64,000 nt of DNA. Source: Gemmatimonadales bacterium. Its GTDB lineage: Bacteria > Gemmatimonadota > Gemmatimonadetes > Gemmatimonadales > GWC2-71-9. The notes under the pieces were generated by a model. The model was not told the DNA's origin. It saw only the letters and a list, made by a program, of their open reading frames with translations, and searched no databases. The DNA lies in assembly GCA_019637315.1 (NCBI GenBank), contig JAHBVU010000010.1:52915-116914 (forward strand), written 5' to 3'. Of the stretch, positions 36,895-45,695 are shown in pieces (position 1 is the stretch's first letter; every line of letters starts with the position of its first letter). The position numbers were made by a program, and so were the translations under genes.

Positions 36895-37023
36895 CTCGAT
36901 AATCTAGTCGGATCTCTGATCTCGTGAGACGGCCTGCCCGGGCTTGGGATCGGCCCGGTCCGGCCGTACTTTCTGGGTCTTCCTTCTTGGTACTGTTGTC
37001 TCCCCCCTTTGCAGGGAGGTCCC

Positions 37024-38343
37024 GTGGTTCGGTCAACCTTTGTCGGCTTGGCCCTGTTGGCCGCCGGCCAGCCGGTTATGGCGCAGTCAGGCAGTTCGGA
37101 CCCCCTGGCCCGTGAGGTCGAGACGCGGCTGACCGCCGTAATGCCCAAGGTCATCGCCTGGCGTCGCGACATCCATCAGCACCCGGAACTCGGCAATCGC
37201 GAAGTGCGGACAGCCAAGCTGGTGGCAGACCACCTTCGCAGCCTTGGTATCGAGGTGCAGACGGAGGTGGGTGTGACAGGCGTGGTCGGGCTCCTGCGCG
37301 GCGGGCGAGCAGGCCCGGTCGTGGCGCTGCGGGCGGATATGGATGCGCTTCCCGTCACCGAACTCGTCGACCTGCCGTTCAAGAGCACGGTCCGGACGAT
37401 CTACAACGGTGCCGAAGTCGGGGTCATGCACGCCTGCGGGCACGACAACCACGTCGCCATTCTGATGGGGGTGGCCGAGATCTTTGCCGGGATGCGGGCC
37501 CAGATTCCGGGCACCATCAAGTTCATCTTTCAGCCGGCCGAAGAGGGACCGCCGGCGGGCGAGGAGGGTGGAGCGCCGCTGATGGTGAAGGAGGGCGTGC
37601 TTCAGAACCCGCGTCCGGACGCGATCTTCGGGTTGCACGTCTGGCCCGGCCCGCTCGGGTCGCTCAGCTACCGTTCGGGCGGCGCGATGGCCGCCCCCGA
37701 CGGGATCACCATCGTGGTGAAGGGCAGGCAGACGCATGGCGCGGTGCCGTGGGGCGGGGTCGACCCGATCGTCGTATCGGCGCAGATCGTGCTCGGCTTG
37801 CAGACGATCGTGTCGCGGCAGGTCGATATCACGGCGCTGCCTGCTGTCGTGACGATTGGCAGCATTCAGGGCGGCAACCGCGGTAACATCATTCCGGACA
37901 GTGTCGTGATGGTGGGAACCATCCGCACCTTCGATGAACAGGTTCGGAAGGACATTCACGATCGCGTGCGCCGGACCGTGACCTCCATTGCGGCTGCATC
38001 CGGCGCGACCGCGACCATCGACATTCCAAGTGGTGGTCTCCTCACGTACAATGACCCCGCACTGACCGAGAGAATGGCACCGACGCTGGCCCGAACCGCA
38101 GGCAAGGGCGGGGTCAATCCCACCATGCCGCCCGTTACCGGCGCCGAGGACTTCCCGGCATTCACGCAGGAGATTCCCGGGCTCTACTACTTCCTTGGTG
38201 TCTCGCCTGAGGGTCAGGACCTCAACACCGTACCGCGGAACCACTCACCCTACTTCTTTGCCGATGAGGCCGCGCTGCCCACCGGGGTTCGATCGATGGC
38301 CAATCTGGCCCTCGACTTTCTGCGGAGTAAGCCGGTTCCATGA
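37024..38343 (+). CDS. Exported M20D amidohydrolase (N-acyl amino acid hydrolase type)
   Basis: GTG 37024 is preceded by GGGAGG (37013-37018) and opens 439 residues with a signal peptide ending QPVMAQ. M20 metal ligands are seen in HACGHDNHVAILM and in the Glu pair PAEEGPPAGEEGG, with MDALPV before and EIPGLYYFLG near the end. The M20D family removes acyl or aminobenzoyl groups from amino acids. Here it is exported, unlike most characterised relatives. The stop overlaps the following permease gene (ATGA), suggesting that liberated amino acids are imported by that permease. Confidence 0.9.
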   Translation: MVRSTFVGLALLAAGQPVMAQSGSSDPLAREVETRLTAVMPKVIAWRRDIHQHPELGNREVRTAKLVADHLRSLGIEVQTEVGVTGVVGLLRGGRAGPVVALRADMDALPVTELVDLPFKSTVRTIYNGAEVGVMHACGHDNHVAILMGVAEIFAGMRAQIPGTIKFIFQPAEEGPPAGEEGGAPLMVKEGVLQNPRPDAIFGLHVWPGPLGSLSYRSGGAMAAPDGITIVVKGRQTHGAVPWGGVDPIVVSAQIVLGLQTIVSRQVDITALPAVVTIGSIQGGNRGNIIPDSVVMVGTIRTFDEQVRKDIHDRVRRTVTSIAAASGATATIDIPSGGLLTYNDPALTERMAPTLARTAGKGGVNPTMPPVTGAEDFPAFTQEIPGLYYFLGVSPEGQDLNTVPRNHSPYFFADEAALPTGVRSMANLALDFLRSKPVP

Positions 38344-39653
38344 CCGACTCGAACCGTACCTTGGTCCGCAGCCTGGGCCGATGGACCCTCGTTGGCCTGA
38401 TGCTGAACGGCATCCTGGGGAGCGGCGTGTACGGCCTTCCGTCCGTGATCGCAGGCAGGGTGGGCGGAGCTGCCTGGTGGGCATGGGTCATGGCCGCAGT
38501 GGCTATCGGTGTGATCATGCTGTGTGTGGCAGAGGTCGCCTCCCGCTTTACCGGTGCCGGGGGACCCTACCTCTATGCCCGAACTGCCTTCGGGCCGTTC
38601 GTCGGCGTGCAGATGGGGTGGCTCTCCTACCTCGTTCGTTTGACGGCCACGGCGACCAACGCGAACCTGTTCGTCATTTACCTGGCGGAGTTCGTGCCGG
38701 CGGTGAGTCAGCCGGGGGTCGGGACGGCGGTCCTGGTGCTGCTGTTCGGAACGCTTGCTGCGGTCAACTATGTTGGCGTCCGTCAGGGCGCCGTGATGAG
38801 CAATGTCCTGATCCTCGCGAAGATCATCCCCCTGGTGCTGTTCGGGGTGATCGGCCTGGCCCTGGTGGCGGGCCGTGGCGCGGTCGAACCGGTTGCTGTC
38901 GCCACCCCGACAACGGGCACCTGGATCGAAGTGCTGCTGTTGCTGATCTTCGCGTATGGCGGGTTCGAAGCCTCGCTGGTGCCGCTGGGTGAGGCGAGGA
39001 ACCCTCGCCGTGATGCACCGTTCGCGCTGCTGATGGCGCTCGGTGCCTGTGCGGTTCTCTATACTTCGGTGCAGCTGGTGACCAGTCTCGCGCTCAGTGA
39101 TCCAGCTGCGCACAGTCGACCGCTGTCCGCGGCTGCAGGCGCGCTGGTGGGTCCGGCCGGAGCGAGCTTCATGGCGGTCGGCGCGCTGCTCTCGCTGTAC
39201 GGCTATTTCGCAGCGAGCATGATCAACGTGCCGCGACTGAGCTACGCCATGGCCGACCAGGGCGACATTCCCCGGATCTTTGCCAAGATCGATCCGAAGT
39301 ACCGCACCCCGGGTGTCTCGATCGTTGCGTATGCGGCCTTCTCGTTGATGCTCGCACTGAGCGGGAGCTTCCTCCAGAACTTGACGCTCTCGGCCGTCTC
39401 CCGACTGGCGACCTACGGATTGATCTGTCTCGCCCTGCCGGTGTTCCGGCGGCGCGAAGGGTCGGATCCGGCGGTTGGCGAAGCGTCGTTCCGCCTGCCG
39501 GCCGGCGGCCTGTTTGCCGCGCTCGGTGTTGGCGTGACGCTGCTCCTGGCGACCAGGATGACCATGCGGGAGGGGCTGATTCTCTCGGTCGTCGTGGTCC
39601 TGGCGACGGCGATCTGGCAGTTGACCCGTCGGACCCGACCGCTGGCCGGCTGA
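38340..39653 (+). CDS. APC-family amino acid permease
   Basis: The 437-residue protein has about 12 hydrophobic helices and the APC hallmarks in TM1 (VGLMLNGILGSGVYGLPSVI) and TM6 (LLLLIFAYGGFEASLVPLGE, followed by ARNPRRDAP). It imports amino acids or amines, probably by proton symport or exchange. Coupled by a 4-nt overlap to the exported M20 hydrolase gene and followed 8 bp later by a glycosyltransferase gene. Confidence 0.92.
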   Translation: MTDSNRTLVRSLGRWTLVGLMLNGILGSGVYGLPSVIAGRVGGAAWWAWVMAAVAIGVIMLCVAEVASRFTGAGGPYLYARTAFGPFVGVQMGWLSYLVRLTATATNANLFVIYLAEFVPAVSQPGVGTAVLVLLFGTLAAVNYVGVRQGAVMSNVLILAKIIPLVLFGVIGLALVAGRGAVEPVAVATPTTGTWIEVLLLLIFAYGGFEASLVPLGEARNPRRDAPFALLMALGACAVLYTSVQLVTSLALSDPAAHSRPLSAAAGALVGPAGASFMAVGALLSLYGYFAASMINVPRLSYAMADQGDIPRIFAKIDPKYRTPGVSIVAYAAFSLMLALSGSFLQNLTLSAVSRLATYGLICLALPVFRRREGSDPAVGEASFRLPAGGLFAALGVGVTLLLATRMTMREGLILSVVVVLATAIWQLTRRTRPLAG

Positions 39654-39661
39654 GTCGATCC

Positions 39662-40507
39662 ATGCCCGAGCGGGTCTCGATCGTGATCTGCACCCGCGAT
39701 CGTGGGGCGGCATTGAGGGCGACGCTCGAGCGGTACGGGGTGCTGGGGCACGATCCGGACTGGGAGCTGATCGTGGTCAACGACGGGTCTCGCGACGGAA
39801 CCGCCGAGCTGCTGGCCGGCCAGCAACGTCATGACCAGCGGCTCACCGTAGTGACGACCGATGGCGTGGGCCTTGGCGCAGCCCGCAACGCCGGGTGGCG
39901 CGCAGCGACCGGGCCGCTGGTGCTGTTTACCGACGACGACTGCTATCCGGATCCCGAGCTGCTCGACGGAATCAGGACGTGCCTTGCAGTACCTGGGGTT
40001 CACTTCGTCGGGGGGCGTCTCCTGCCGTACACGCGGGCCGATGCTGCCGTTGCCGTCGTGATGCGTACCAACCGTGTTGCCGTGGCGCCGAGAAGCTTCG
40101 TCCCGGCTGGTCTCCTGCCCGGCGCCAATCTGACGGTGCGTCGCTCAGCGCTCGAGGCGGTTGGCGGATTCGATCCGGAGTTTGGGGCCGGTACGCCGTT
40201 TCCCGCCGAGGATGTGGAGCTGGTTGCGCGGCTGGCGGCGAATGGCTTTGCCGGGGCGTTTGATCCGGGGCCGGTGGTCTATCACCATCATGATCGCCGG
40301 TCGGACCAGGATGTCGACCGCCTGCGTCGACTCTATGACCGCGGGCGGGGCGCCTACTATGCCAAATGTCTGGCTGATCCGCGGTTGCGCTGGACCTACC
40401 TGCGGGCCTGGTGCCGACTGACCTGGAAGGGCAGCTGGCGGCGGGCCGGGCGAGAACTGGCTGGCGCGGTGGGGTACTGGACCCGGTCAGGCGGAGGGCG
40501 CCGATAA
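39662..40507 (+). CDS. Glycosyltransferase family 2
   Basis: The 281-residue GT-A enzyme has VSIVICTRDRGAALRATLER, the nucleotide-sugar Asp in VVNDGSRDGTAELL, the DxD-like metal site LFTDDDCYPDP, and the acceptor-side block TVRRSALEAVGGFDPEFGAG, followed by PAEDVELVARL. No transmembrane helix is obvious. It probably transfers a sugar to a cell-surface glycan or lipid; acceptor unknown. It lies at the end of the M20-permease operon, yet has no evident link to amino-acid use. A stem-loop overlaps its stop. Confidence 0.9.
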   Translation: MPERVSIVICTRDRGAALRATLERYGVLGHDPDWELIVVNDGSRDGTAELLAGQQRHDQRLTVVTTDGVGLGAARNAGWRAATGPLVLFTDDDCYPDPELLDGIRTCLAVPGVHFVGGRLLPYTRADAAVAVVMRTNRVAVAPRSFVPAGLLPGANLTVRRSALEAVGGFDPEFGAGTPFPAEDVELVARLAANGFAGAFDPGPVVYHHHDRRSDQDVDRLRRLYDRGRGAYYAKCLADPRLRWTYLRAWCRLTWKGSWRRAGRELAGAVGYWTRSGGGRR

Positions 40508-40521
40508 CGGATCGGCGCCCT
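40495..40521. terminator. Bidirectional stem-loop between convergent genes
   Basis: AGGGCGCCGAT (40495-40505) and ATCGGCGCCCT (40511-40521) are exact complements with a 5-nt loop, spanning the glycosyltransferase stop and ending 12 bp before the amidohydrolase stop. No T-tract. Confidence 0.5.
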
Positions 40522-40532
40522 GCTCGAAGCGA

Positions 40533-41963
40533 TCAGCGAACTCCCACCATTCCTCTGACGGCCGCGGTCAGTTTTGCCGAACTGAATCCCAGGCCTCTCT
40601 TGTAGACGGTCACCACGTTGCGGATGACTCCGGGGTCGCCCGTCAGGTCGCCCTGCAGGACGACGAGGTCTGCTTCCTGGCCCGGCAGTACCGCCCCGAC
40701 GCGGTCGGCAATGCCCAGAATCCTGGCGCCGTTCTGGGTCATGATCTGCACGGCCCCTTCGGGTGAAAAGCCGGCCTCGACCAGGAGCTCGTAGTTCCGC
40801 TGGTCGGCATACCCCGCAATCGCCGACAGGCAGCAGGGGTCCGATCCGGCGCCGAGCAGGCCTCCCGCGGCCACGAAGGCCCGTTCGAAGGCCATCCCGT
40901 TCTTGAACGCCTTGAGCAGCACCGGGTCGTTCTGCGTGGCGGAGCGGGTGTAGAAGGAGTCGACCGACGCGGCCGCCGCCGGGAACAGCGCAGCGAGCAC
41001 TCGCGGATCGCGCGGGACGGGGCGGCCCGAGCCAAGCTCGATGACGGCGAGTGTGGACGTCATGCTGACGCCGCGCGCGACCATTTCCCGAATCGTCTCC
41101 TGCACCTCGGGTCCGTTGATGTCGAGGTTGCCGTAGACTTTTCGCTGGGTGACGTAGTCCGACGGGCATTGGTCCGGCTGCTTGCCGGGGAAATACTCGA
41201 GGTTGTCGAGGAAACCGTGCTCCAGATTGTCGATGCCGAGCGCCACGGCCTCGCGGAACCCGATCGAGCAGAGGTGACCGGTGACTTTGACGCCGTGCTT
41301 GTGCGCCTCTTTGATGGCCGCACCCAACGAGGCCCGTGAGATCTGGGTATACGCCTTGAACCAGGAGACCCCTTCCTCAGACCAGTAGCGCACCAGGCGC
41401 GCGGCATCCTCGGGGCCCGAGAGCGGGTACATCGCTCCAGGCCCGGGTCCGGGGCCCTGCAGGTACGGCCCGGTCACGAAAATGTCGGGGCCCGGCTGCT
41501 CACCAAGGCCGAGCGAACGCTTGAGGTTGAGCTCCTGGTACGAGTCGACGCTCCCGGTGGTCCGGATGGTCGTGACACCCGCGCTCAGAAAGAGGCGGGG
41601 ATAGCTCTGCAGCATCAGCTTCATCGATCCGCCGGCTGCAGAGCTGTAGTACATGTGGTCGTGGAGCCCGATGATGCCGGGCATCACGGTGTGACCGGAC
41701 AGATCGATTCGGCGCGCCCCACTCGGTACGGCCGTGGTCGCCGTTGGCCCGACGGCGGCAATCCGGTCGCCGCTGATCAGGATCGTTTGTCGGGTGCGCG
41801 CCGGGGTGCCGGTGCCATCGATCAGCCGGACGTTGGTGAGGGCCACGACCGGTTCATTGATATCAACGTAGCGCGCGACCGCAGGCTGAAGCTGACGGGG
41901 CGCCTGTGCCGGAAGGGCCCCGGCCAGTGCGAGTGTCAGCACCGAAACTGAGCGAATGAGCAT
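40533..41963 (-). CDS. Exported amidohydrolase-superfamily metalloenzyme
   Basis: From ATG 41963 the product has 476 residues with a signal peptide ending ALPAQ. The composite beta-sandwich start VALTNVRLIDGTGTPARTRQ leads to the first metal site GIIGLHDHMYYSS (HxH); later ligands are HLCSIGF, NLEHGFLDN and Asp in LGAGSDPCC. The end VGAVLPGQEADLVVLQGDLT is typical. The family hydrolyses peptides, cyclic amides or related bonds in the periplasm, with imidazolonepropionase/prolidase-type relatives. Substrate unknown. The gene is separate from the downstream-oriented CtlX-like gene by 38 bp on the same strand. Confidence 0.87.
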   Translation of the reverse strand: MLIRSVSVLTLALAGALPAQAPRQLQPAVARYVDINEPVVALTNVRLIDGTGTPARTRQTILISGDRIAAVGPTATTAVPSGARRIDLSGHTVMPGIIGLHDHMYYSSAAGGSMKLMLQSYPRLFLSAGVTTIRTTGSVDSYQELNLKRSLGLGEQPGPDIFVTGPYLQGPGPGPGAMYPLSGPEDAARLVRYWSEEGVSWFKAYTQISRASLGAAIKEAHKHGVKVTGHLCSIGFREAVALGIDNLEHGFLDNLEYFPGKQPDQCPSDYVTQRKVYGNLDINGPEVQETIREMVARGVSMTSTLAVIELGSGRPVPRDPRVLAALFPAAAASVDSFYTRSATQNDPVLLKAFKNGMAFERAFVAAGGLLGAGSDPCCLSAIAGYADQRNYELLVEAGFSPEGAVQIMTQNGARILGIADRVGAVLPGQEADLVVLQGDLTGDPGVIRNVVTVYKRGLGFSSAKLTAAVRGMVGVR

Positions 41964-42001
41964 GGACGTGGCCTGTCGCAGTGAGGAGTTGCGGATCGAG
42001 A

Positions 42002-42937
42002 CTAGTAGAGCTCGCCGAGGAGGCACCGGGCCGAGCCGCCACCGAGCGTTTCGAAGGCGTCGAGTTCAGCGTGTACGATGGTACCGTGCTTGCTGATCCG
42101 CTGCCGCTCGATCTCGGAGAAGCCGCGGTAGGCCGTGCTCGACATCGCGAAGAGGCGCTCGTCGTTGTCGCTGATGAGCGCGAGACAATTGCCGCAGTAG
42201 GCGAGCACCTGATCGCGGGAAATGGGCAGGATCTCGAAGCCCCCTTCTCGCAGGCTGGCTTCGACCGCGTCACGACTGACCAGGCCGTCGGAGGCGTGTT
42301 CGCTGATCGATTCGAGGCAGACTCCGGCCAGCCCGTGCCCGAGGAACATCATCACGTTGGTGTGATAGTACGGCGTGCCCGTGGCGTCGGTCGATTCGAA
42401 CGCGACGAGACGATAGCCGAGCTCGGCGGCCCAGATCCGGGCCAGGCCGAGATCGGTGCGTGGAGAGACGGCCGCGTAGGCAACGCCGGACCGTGGGTCG
42501 AGGCAGAGGCTGCCGGTGCTCTCGAGATAGAGGTGTTGCTGCTCGTGCGGCGAGAGGTCGACGGTGCGGGGGTATCGCTGCCGGAGCAGCGAGACCAGTT
42601 CCGGGCGACGTTCCAGGCGCCGACTCGGCGCCAGCATCGGGTACAGCACCAAAGTGCCCTCTCGGCCGAGGTCGGTCGGGGGATGGGTCGAGAACCAGTT
42701 GTTGCAGAACGGCGCATCGGGTGTCGCGTCGAGACTTCGGACGCAGGTGACCATCACCCCGTGGTCGATCAGGCGATTCCGAAACTCAGCGTGCTGCTGC
42801 AGGGCCAACTCGGCAAGCTCCGCACCTCGGCGGGCGTCGACGCTGTGCTGGAAGACGTTGGACTCGGCGGTTTCGGCATTCGACCGGTACTCGTAGGGTG
42901 CCACCATCAGGACGTGAGAGGCGAACCGCTCGGTCAT
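42002..42937 (-). CDS. ctlX: CtlX-like citrulline/arginine-type hydrolase (amidinotransferase superfamily)
   Basis: The 311-residue protein matches the citrulline utilization hydrolase/amidinotransferase group: VLMVAPYEYRSNAETAESNV, FCNNWFSTHPP, STGSLCLDPRSGVAYAAVSP, catalytic His in YYHTNVMMFLG, and catalytic Cys in LGGGSARCLLGEL at the end. These enzymes hydrolyse guanidino or ureido groups; citrulline hydrolysis would give ornithine, CO2 and ammonia. Cytoplasmic, no signal peptide. It lies upstream of the amidohydrolase gene by 38 bp on the same strand and may be co-transcribed with it. Confidence 0.85.
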   Translation of the reverse strand: MTERFASHVLMVAPYEYRSNAETAESNVFQHSVDARRGAELAELALQQHAEFRNRLIDHGVMVTCVRSLDATPDAPFCNNWFSTHPPTDLGREGTLVLYPMLAPSRRLERRPELVSLLRQRYPRTVDLSPHEQQHLYLESTGSLCLDPRSGVAYAAVSPRTDLGLARIWAAELGYRLVAFESTDATGTPYYHTNVMMFLGHGLAGVCLESISEHASDGLVSRDAVEASLREGGFEILPISRDQVLAYCGNCLALISDNDERLFAMSSTAYRGFSEIERQRISKHGTIVHAELDAFETLGGGSARCLLGELY

Positions 42938-43025
42938 GTTTTCGCTCCGACGAGCCGTGGAGAAGATGCGTGCATCGGAGAAGGGTAGACCGGGAGCGGA
43001 CGAGAGTCGAGCCCAAGCTTCGAGG

Positions 43026-43274
43026 TCAGGTGGCCGGTGGTCGGACCGGAGGCGGGCCGGTGAACTCCCGCATCACGTTCCACTGGGCCCAGTGCGGGCA
43101 ATTCGATTCGCCGGGCTTGAGCCGGCCGCGCCAGTGGCCGGTGGGGCAGTCGCAGCTGCCGACTGTGGCGTGACGAGGGGTGTAGATCCGCCCGCCCATC
43201 ATCTCGGGGCGCCGCTGTCCGGTCCAATGGTGACAGGTGGCACAGTACATCGAGAACGCGATATAGTCGATCAT
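43026..43274 (-). CDS. Small cysteine-rich protein (putative zinc-binding)
   Basis: The 82-residue product has CATCHHWTGQRR (CxxC), then GSCDCPTGHW and CPHWAQW, i.e. five cysteines, several His and Trp in a pattern CxxCxxW...CxC...CPxWxxW. This looks like a treble-clef or rubredoxin-like small metal site. I do not recognise a named family. It is divergent from the HTH regulator at 43430, and the 155-bp gap between them (with CATAAT at 43396-43401) should hold both promoters. Pairing with the regulator may be functional, but this is only positional. Confidence 0.55.
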   Translation of the reverse strand: MIDYIAFSMYCATCHHWTGQRRPEMMGGRIYTPRHATVGSCDCPTGHWRGRLKPGESNCPHWAQWNVMREFTGPPPVRPPAT

Positions 43275-43429
43275 CTGCCGTCGCAGTCAGAAGATCATTC
43301 AGGCTACCCGGGTCCGATCAACCAGAGTTCAACGAAATGCAACACTGCAACGTACAATGACTTGCGGGCGCCCTCTGGCGCTCTCGCGCGCATGGCATAA
43401 TCTTAGGTAGCTCCAACGACGACATCCCC

Positions 43430-44095
43430 ATGCTGAAAGAGCGATGCTTCGCGCGCGCGTCCCGATCGGACCGCGCGGCGTGGATGAAAGTGACTGCCCG
43501 GGTCCGCCGGCTGGTCGACGATGTCCACGATGGTGATCTCCTTGCCGCCTCGGTGCACGCCGGGGTGCCGTACAAGCTGCTGCGTGAACTGCATGCTGGT
43601 CGGGCCAAGCAGCCGGACACCCGGACGCTGGCGCGGCTGGCGCGAACCTATCACCTGCCGATCGACTGGTTCTTCGAGGGTACCGCGGCAGATGACGGCA
43701 CGGTTCCGATGGTCGGCTGGACGGGATACGTCCATGACCCGGGAACAGCGGGCTCGCGGCGGATTACGATTCCGATCGCTGCCTGGCCTCTGATCCGGGT
43801 GCTGGTGCAGCTCGAACTGCGGCTGCGCGATCAGCCAGCCGATCCCGATCGGCCCATCATTGGTGAGGCGACCGATCCGCGCGAGATCCGGAGTCGCCTA
43901 ACGTCGTTTATCTTCCAGCCGCTGCTCGCGGCCCGCCCGATCAGCGCCATGGAGCTGGGGTCGCGGGCCCTGGTCGAGAGTCAGTGGGTCGAGATGCTGC
44001 GGGACCTGGGGCGGTTCTGGGAGCGGGCGTTGGGGTCCCTCCTGGCCGGGTTGCCGGAGTTCAAGACCAGCGAACCGATCGACCACACGACCTGA
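43430..44095 (+). CDS. Helix-turn-helix (XRE-like) regulator with unknown C-terminal domain
   Basis: The 221-residue protein has an HTH-like N-terminal part (residues about 18-80: LLAASVHAGVPYKLLRELHA, TRTLARLARTYHLPIDWFFE), resembling XRE-family proteins where the phrase after helix 5 reads like LPIDWFF. The remaining 140 residues include a beta segment (PMVGWTGYVHDP, RRITIPIAAWPLIRVLVQLE) and helices without known motif. It is cytoplasmic. Its gene stands alone, divergent from the small Cys-rich gene. Target unknown. Confidence 0.65.
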   Translation: MLKERCFARASRSDRAAWMKVTARVRRLVDDVHDGDLLAASVHAGVPYKLLRELHAGRAKQPDTRTLARLARTYHLPIDWFFEGTAADDGTVPMVGWTGYVHDPGTAGSRRITIPIAAWPLIRVLVQLELRLRDQPADPDRPIIGEATDPREIRSRLTSFIFQPLLAARPISAMELGSRALVESQWVEMLRDLGRFWERALGSLLAGLPEFKTSEPIDHTT

Positions 44096-44201
44096 AGTTC
44101 CTCGGCGTCTCTCTTCGATATCGGCGCGACCGTGACGGGGACGTCTCCCGGATCGGTCGCGTCTCGTTGGCGGCAGTCTCACAAACGCTTTGGAGTGTGT
44201 C

Positions 44202-45695
44202 ATGGCCTTGAGAAATCGACTGGCGGCGCTCGGCGTGTGCGCCTGGCTTGGCGTGGTGGCGTGCGGCGGTGGTTCGAGCGAGTCGTACGACATCGTGCTG
44301 GCGGGAGGCCGCGTGATGGACCCCGAATCGGGTCTCGATGCGGTTCGTCACGTCGGTATCCGGGGCGACCGGATCGTCGCAGTGTCGACGTCGCCGTTGC
44401 GCGGGGTCCAGGAGGTGGACGTGTCGGGCCTGGTCGTGGCGCCGGGGTTCATCGACCTCCATGCGCACGGGCAGAACCTGAGCGACAATCGCTGGCAGGC
44501 GCGCGATGGCGTCACCACCGCGCTCGAAATGGAGGCGGGCGTGTGGCCGGTCGAGTCGTGGTATGCCGAGCGAGCGAAGGAGGGGCTGCTCAACTACGGC
44601 GGCACGGTGGGTCACATCGGAGCCCGGATCCAGTACATCACCGGGGCGACCTCTGAGAATGATCCGGCCATCGGTCGTCTCAACGCCCAGGGCTTTCCGA
44701 TCTGGTCGCACCAGCGCCTCGAGGCGAGCGAGTTTCCCGGGCTCGTTGCCCTGATCGAGGAAGGCCTCCGGGTGGGAGGACTGGGTATCGGGATGGGGAT
44801 CAACTACTCGCCGGCCGCGAGCCCGCAGGAGATCTACCGGGTCTTCGAACTGGCCGCCGCCCACGGCGTGCCGATCTACGTCCATGTGCGCGGCGCCGGC
44901 GTGGGTGAGCCCAACGGCAGCTTCGGATCGATTCAGGAGATGCTCTCCAACGCGCTGACGAGCGGGGCCTCGCTTCACATCGTGCACCTCGGCAGCAGCG
45001 GGCTGATTCAGGGACCCAAGCTCGCGACCATGATCGACGCGGCGCGGGCGCGCGGGGTGGATGTAACGACTGAGGTGTATCCCTATACAGCTGCATCGAC
45101 CGCCATCGAGTCGGCCATCTTCGATCCCGGGTGGCAGGAGCGGCTCGGCATCAGCTACGGCGACATTCAGTGGGCCGCGACCGGTGAGCGGTTGACCCGC
45201 GAAAGCTTCGACCGGTATCGCAAGCAGGGTGGTCCCATCATCATCCATCTCATTCCCGAGACCACGGTTGACTCCCTGGTGGCGCACCCGGGGGTCATGA
45301 TCGCCAGCGATGGCGTGCCCATCATCAACGGCCGTGGCCATCCGCGGGGGGTTGGTACCTACGCACGCGTGCTGGGTCGCTACGTTCGCGAGCGAAAGGC
45401 TCTCTCGCTGATGGACGCGCTCGGTAAGATGTCGTATCTGCCCGCCGAACGACTCCGGGGCGCGCTGCCCGAGATGGCACGCAAGGGCCGGGTTCAAGTC
45501 GGGGCCGATGCCGATCTGACGGTCTTCGACGCCGAGCGTGTCATCGACCGGGCAACCTTCGACGACCCGGCGCAAGCGTCGGAGGGGATACCGCACGTCA
45601 TGGTGAACGGTGTGTTCGTGGTTCGAGACGGGCAGCTGGTCGACGGCGTGCTGCCGGGCCGACAGGTTCGGCGAACGACTCCGCCGAGCCCGTGA
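44202..45695 (+). CDS. Lipoprotein D-aminoacylase-like amidohydrolase
   Basis: GGAG (44192-44195) precedes ATG 44202, giving 497 residues with a lipobox (LGVVACGGGS). The amidohydrolase fold is shown by YDIVLAGGRVMDPESGLDAV, metal site GFIDLHAHGQNL, YVHVRGAGVGE, HIVHLGSSGL, and the Asp of MIASDGVPII. The order and Cys-less metal site resemble N-acyl-D-amino-acid deacylases and dihydroorotase-like enzymes. It faces the periplasm as a lipoprotein, unlike cytoplasmic D-aminoacylases. The stop overlaps the next start (GTGA, 45692-45695). Confidence 0.85.
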   Translation: MALRNRLAALGVCAWLGVVACGGGSSESYDIVLAGGRVMDPESGLDAVRHVGIRGDRIVAVSTSPLRGVQEVDVSGLVVAPGFIDLHAHGQNLSDNRWQARDGVTTALEMEAGVWPVESWYAERAKEGLLNYGGTVGHIGARIQYITGATSENDPAIGRLNAQGFPIWSHQRLEASEFPGLVALIEEGLRVGGLGIGMGINYSPAASPQEIYRVFELAAAHGVPIYVHVRGAGVGEPNGSFGSIQEMLSNALTSGASLHIVHLGSSGLIQGPKLATMIDAARARGVDVTTEVYPYTAASTAIESAIFDPGWQERLGISYGDIQWAATGERLTRESFDRYRKQGGPIIIHLIPETTVDSLVAHPGVMIASDGVPIINGRGHPRGVGTYARVLGRYVRERKALSLMDALGKMSYLPAERLRGALPEMARKGRVQVGADADLTVFDAERVIDRATFDDPAQASEGIPHVMVNGVFVVRDGQLVDGVLPGRQVRRTTPPSP

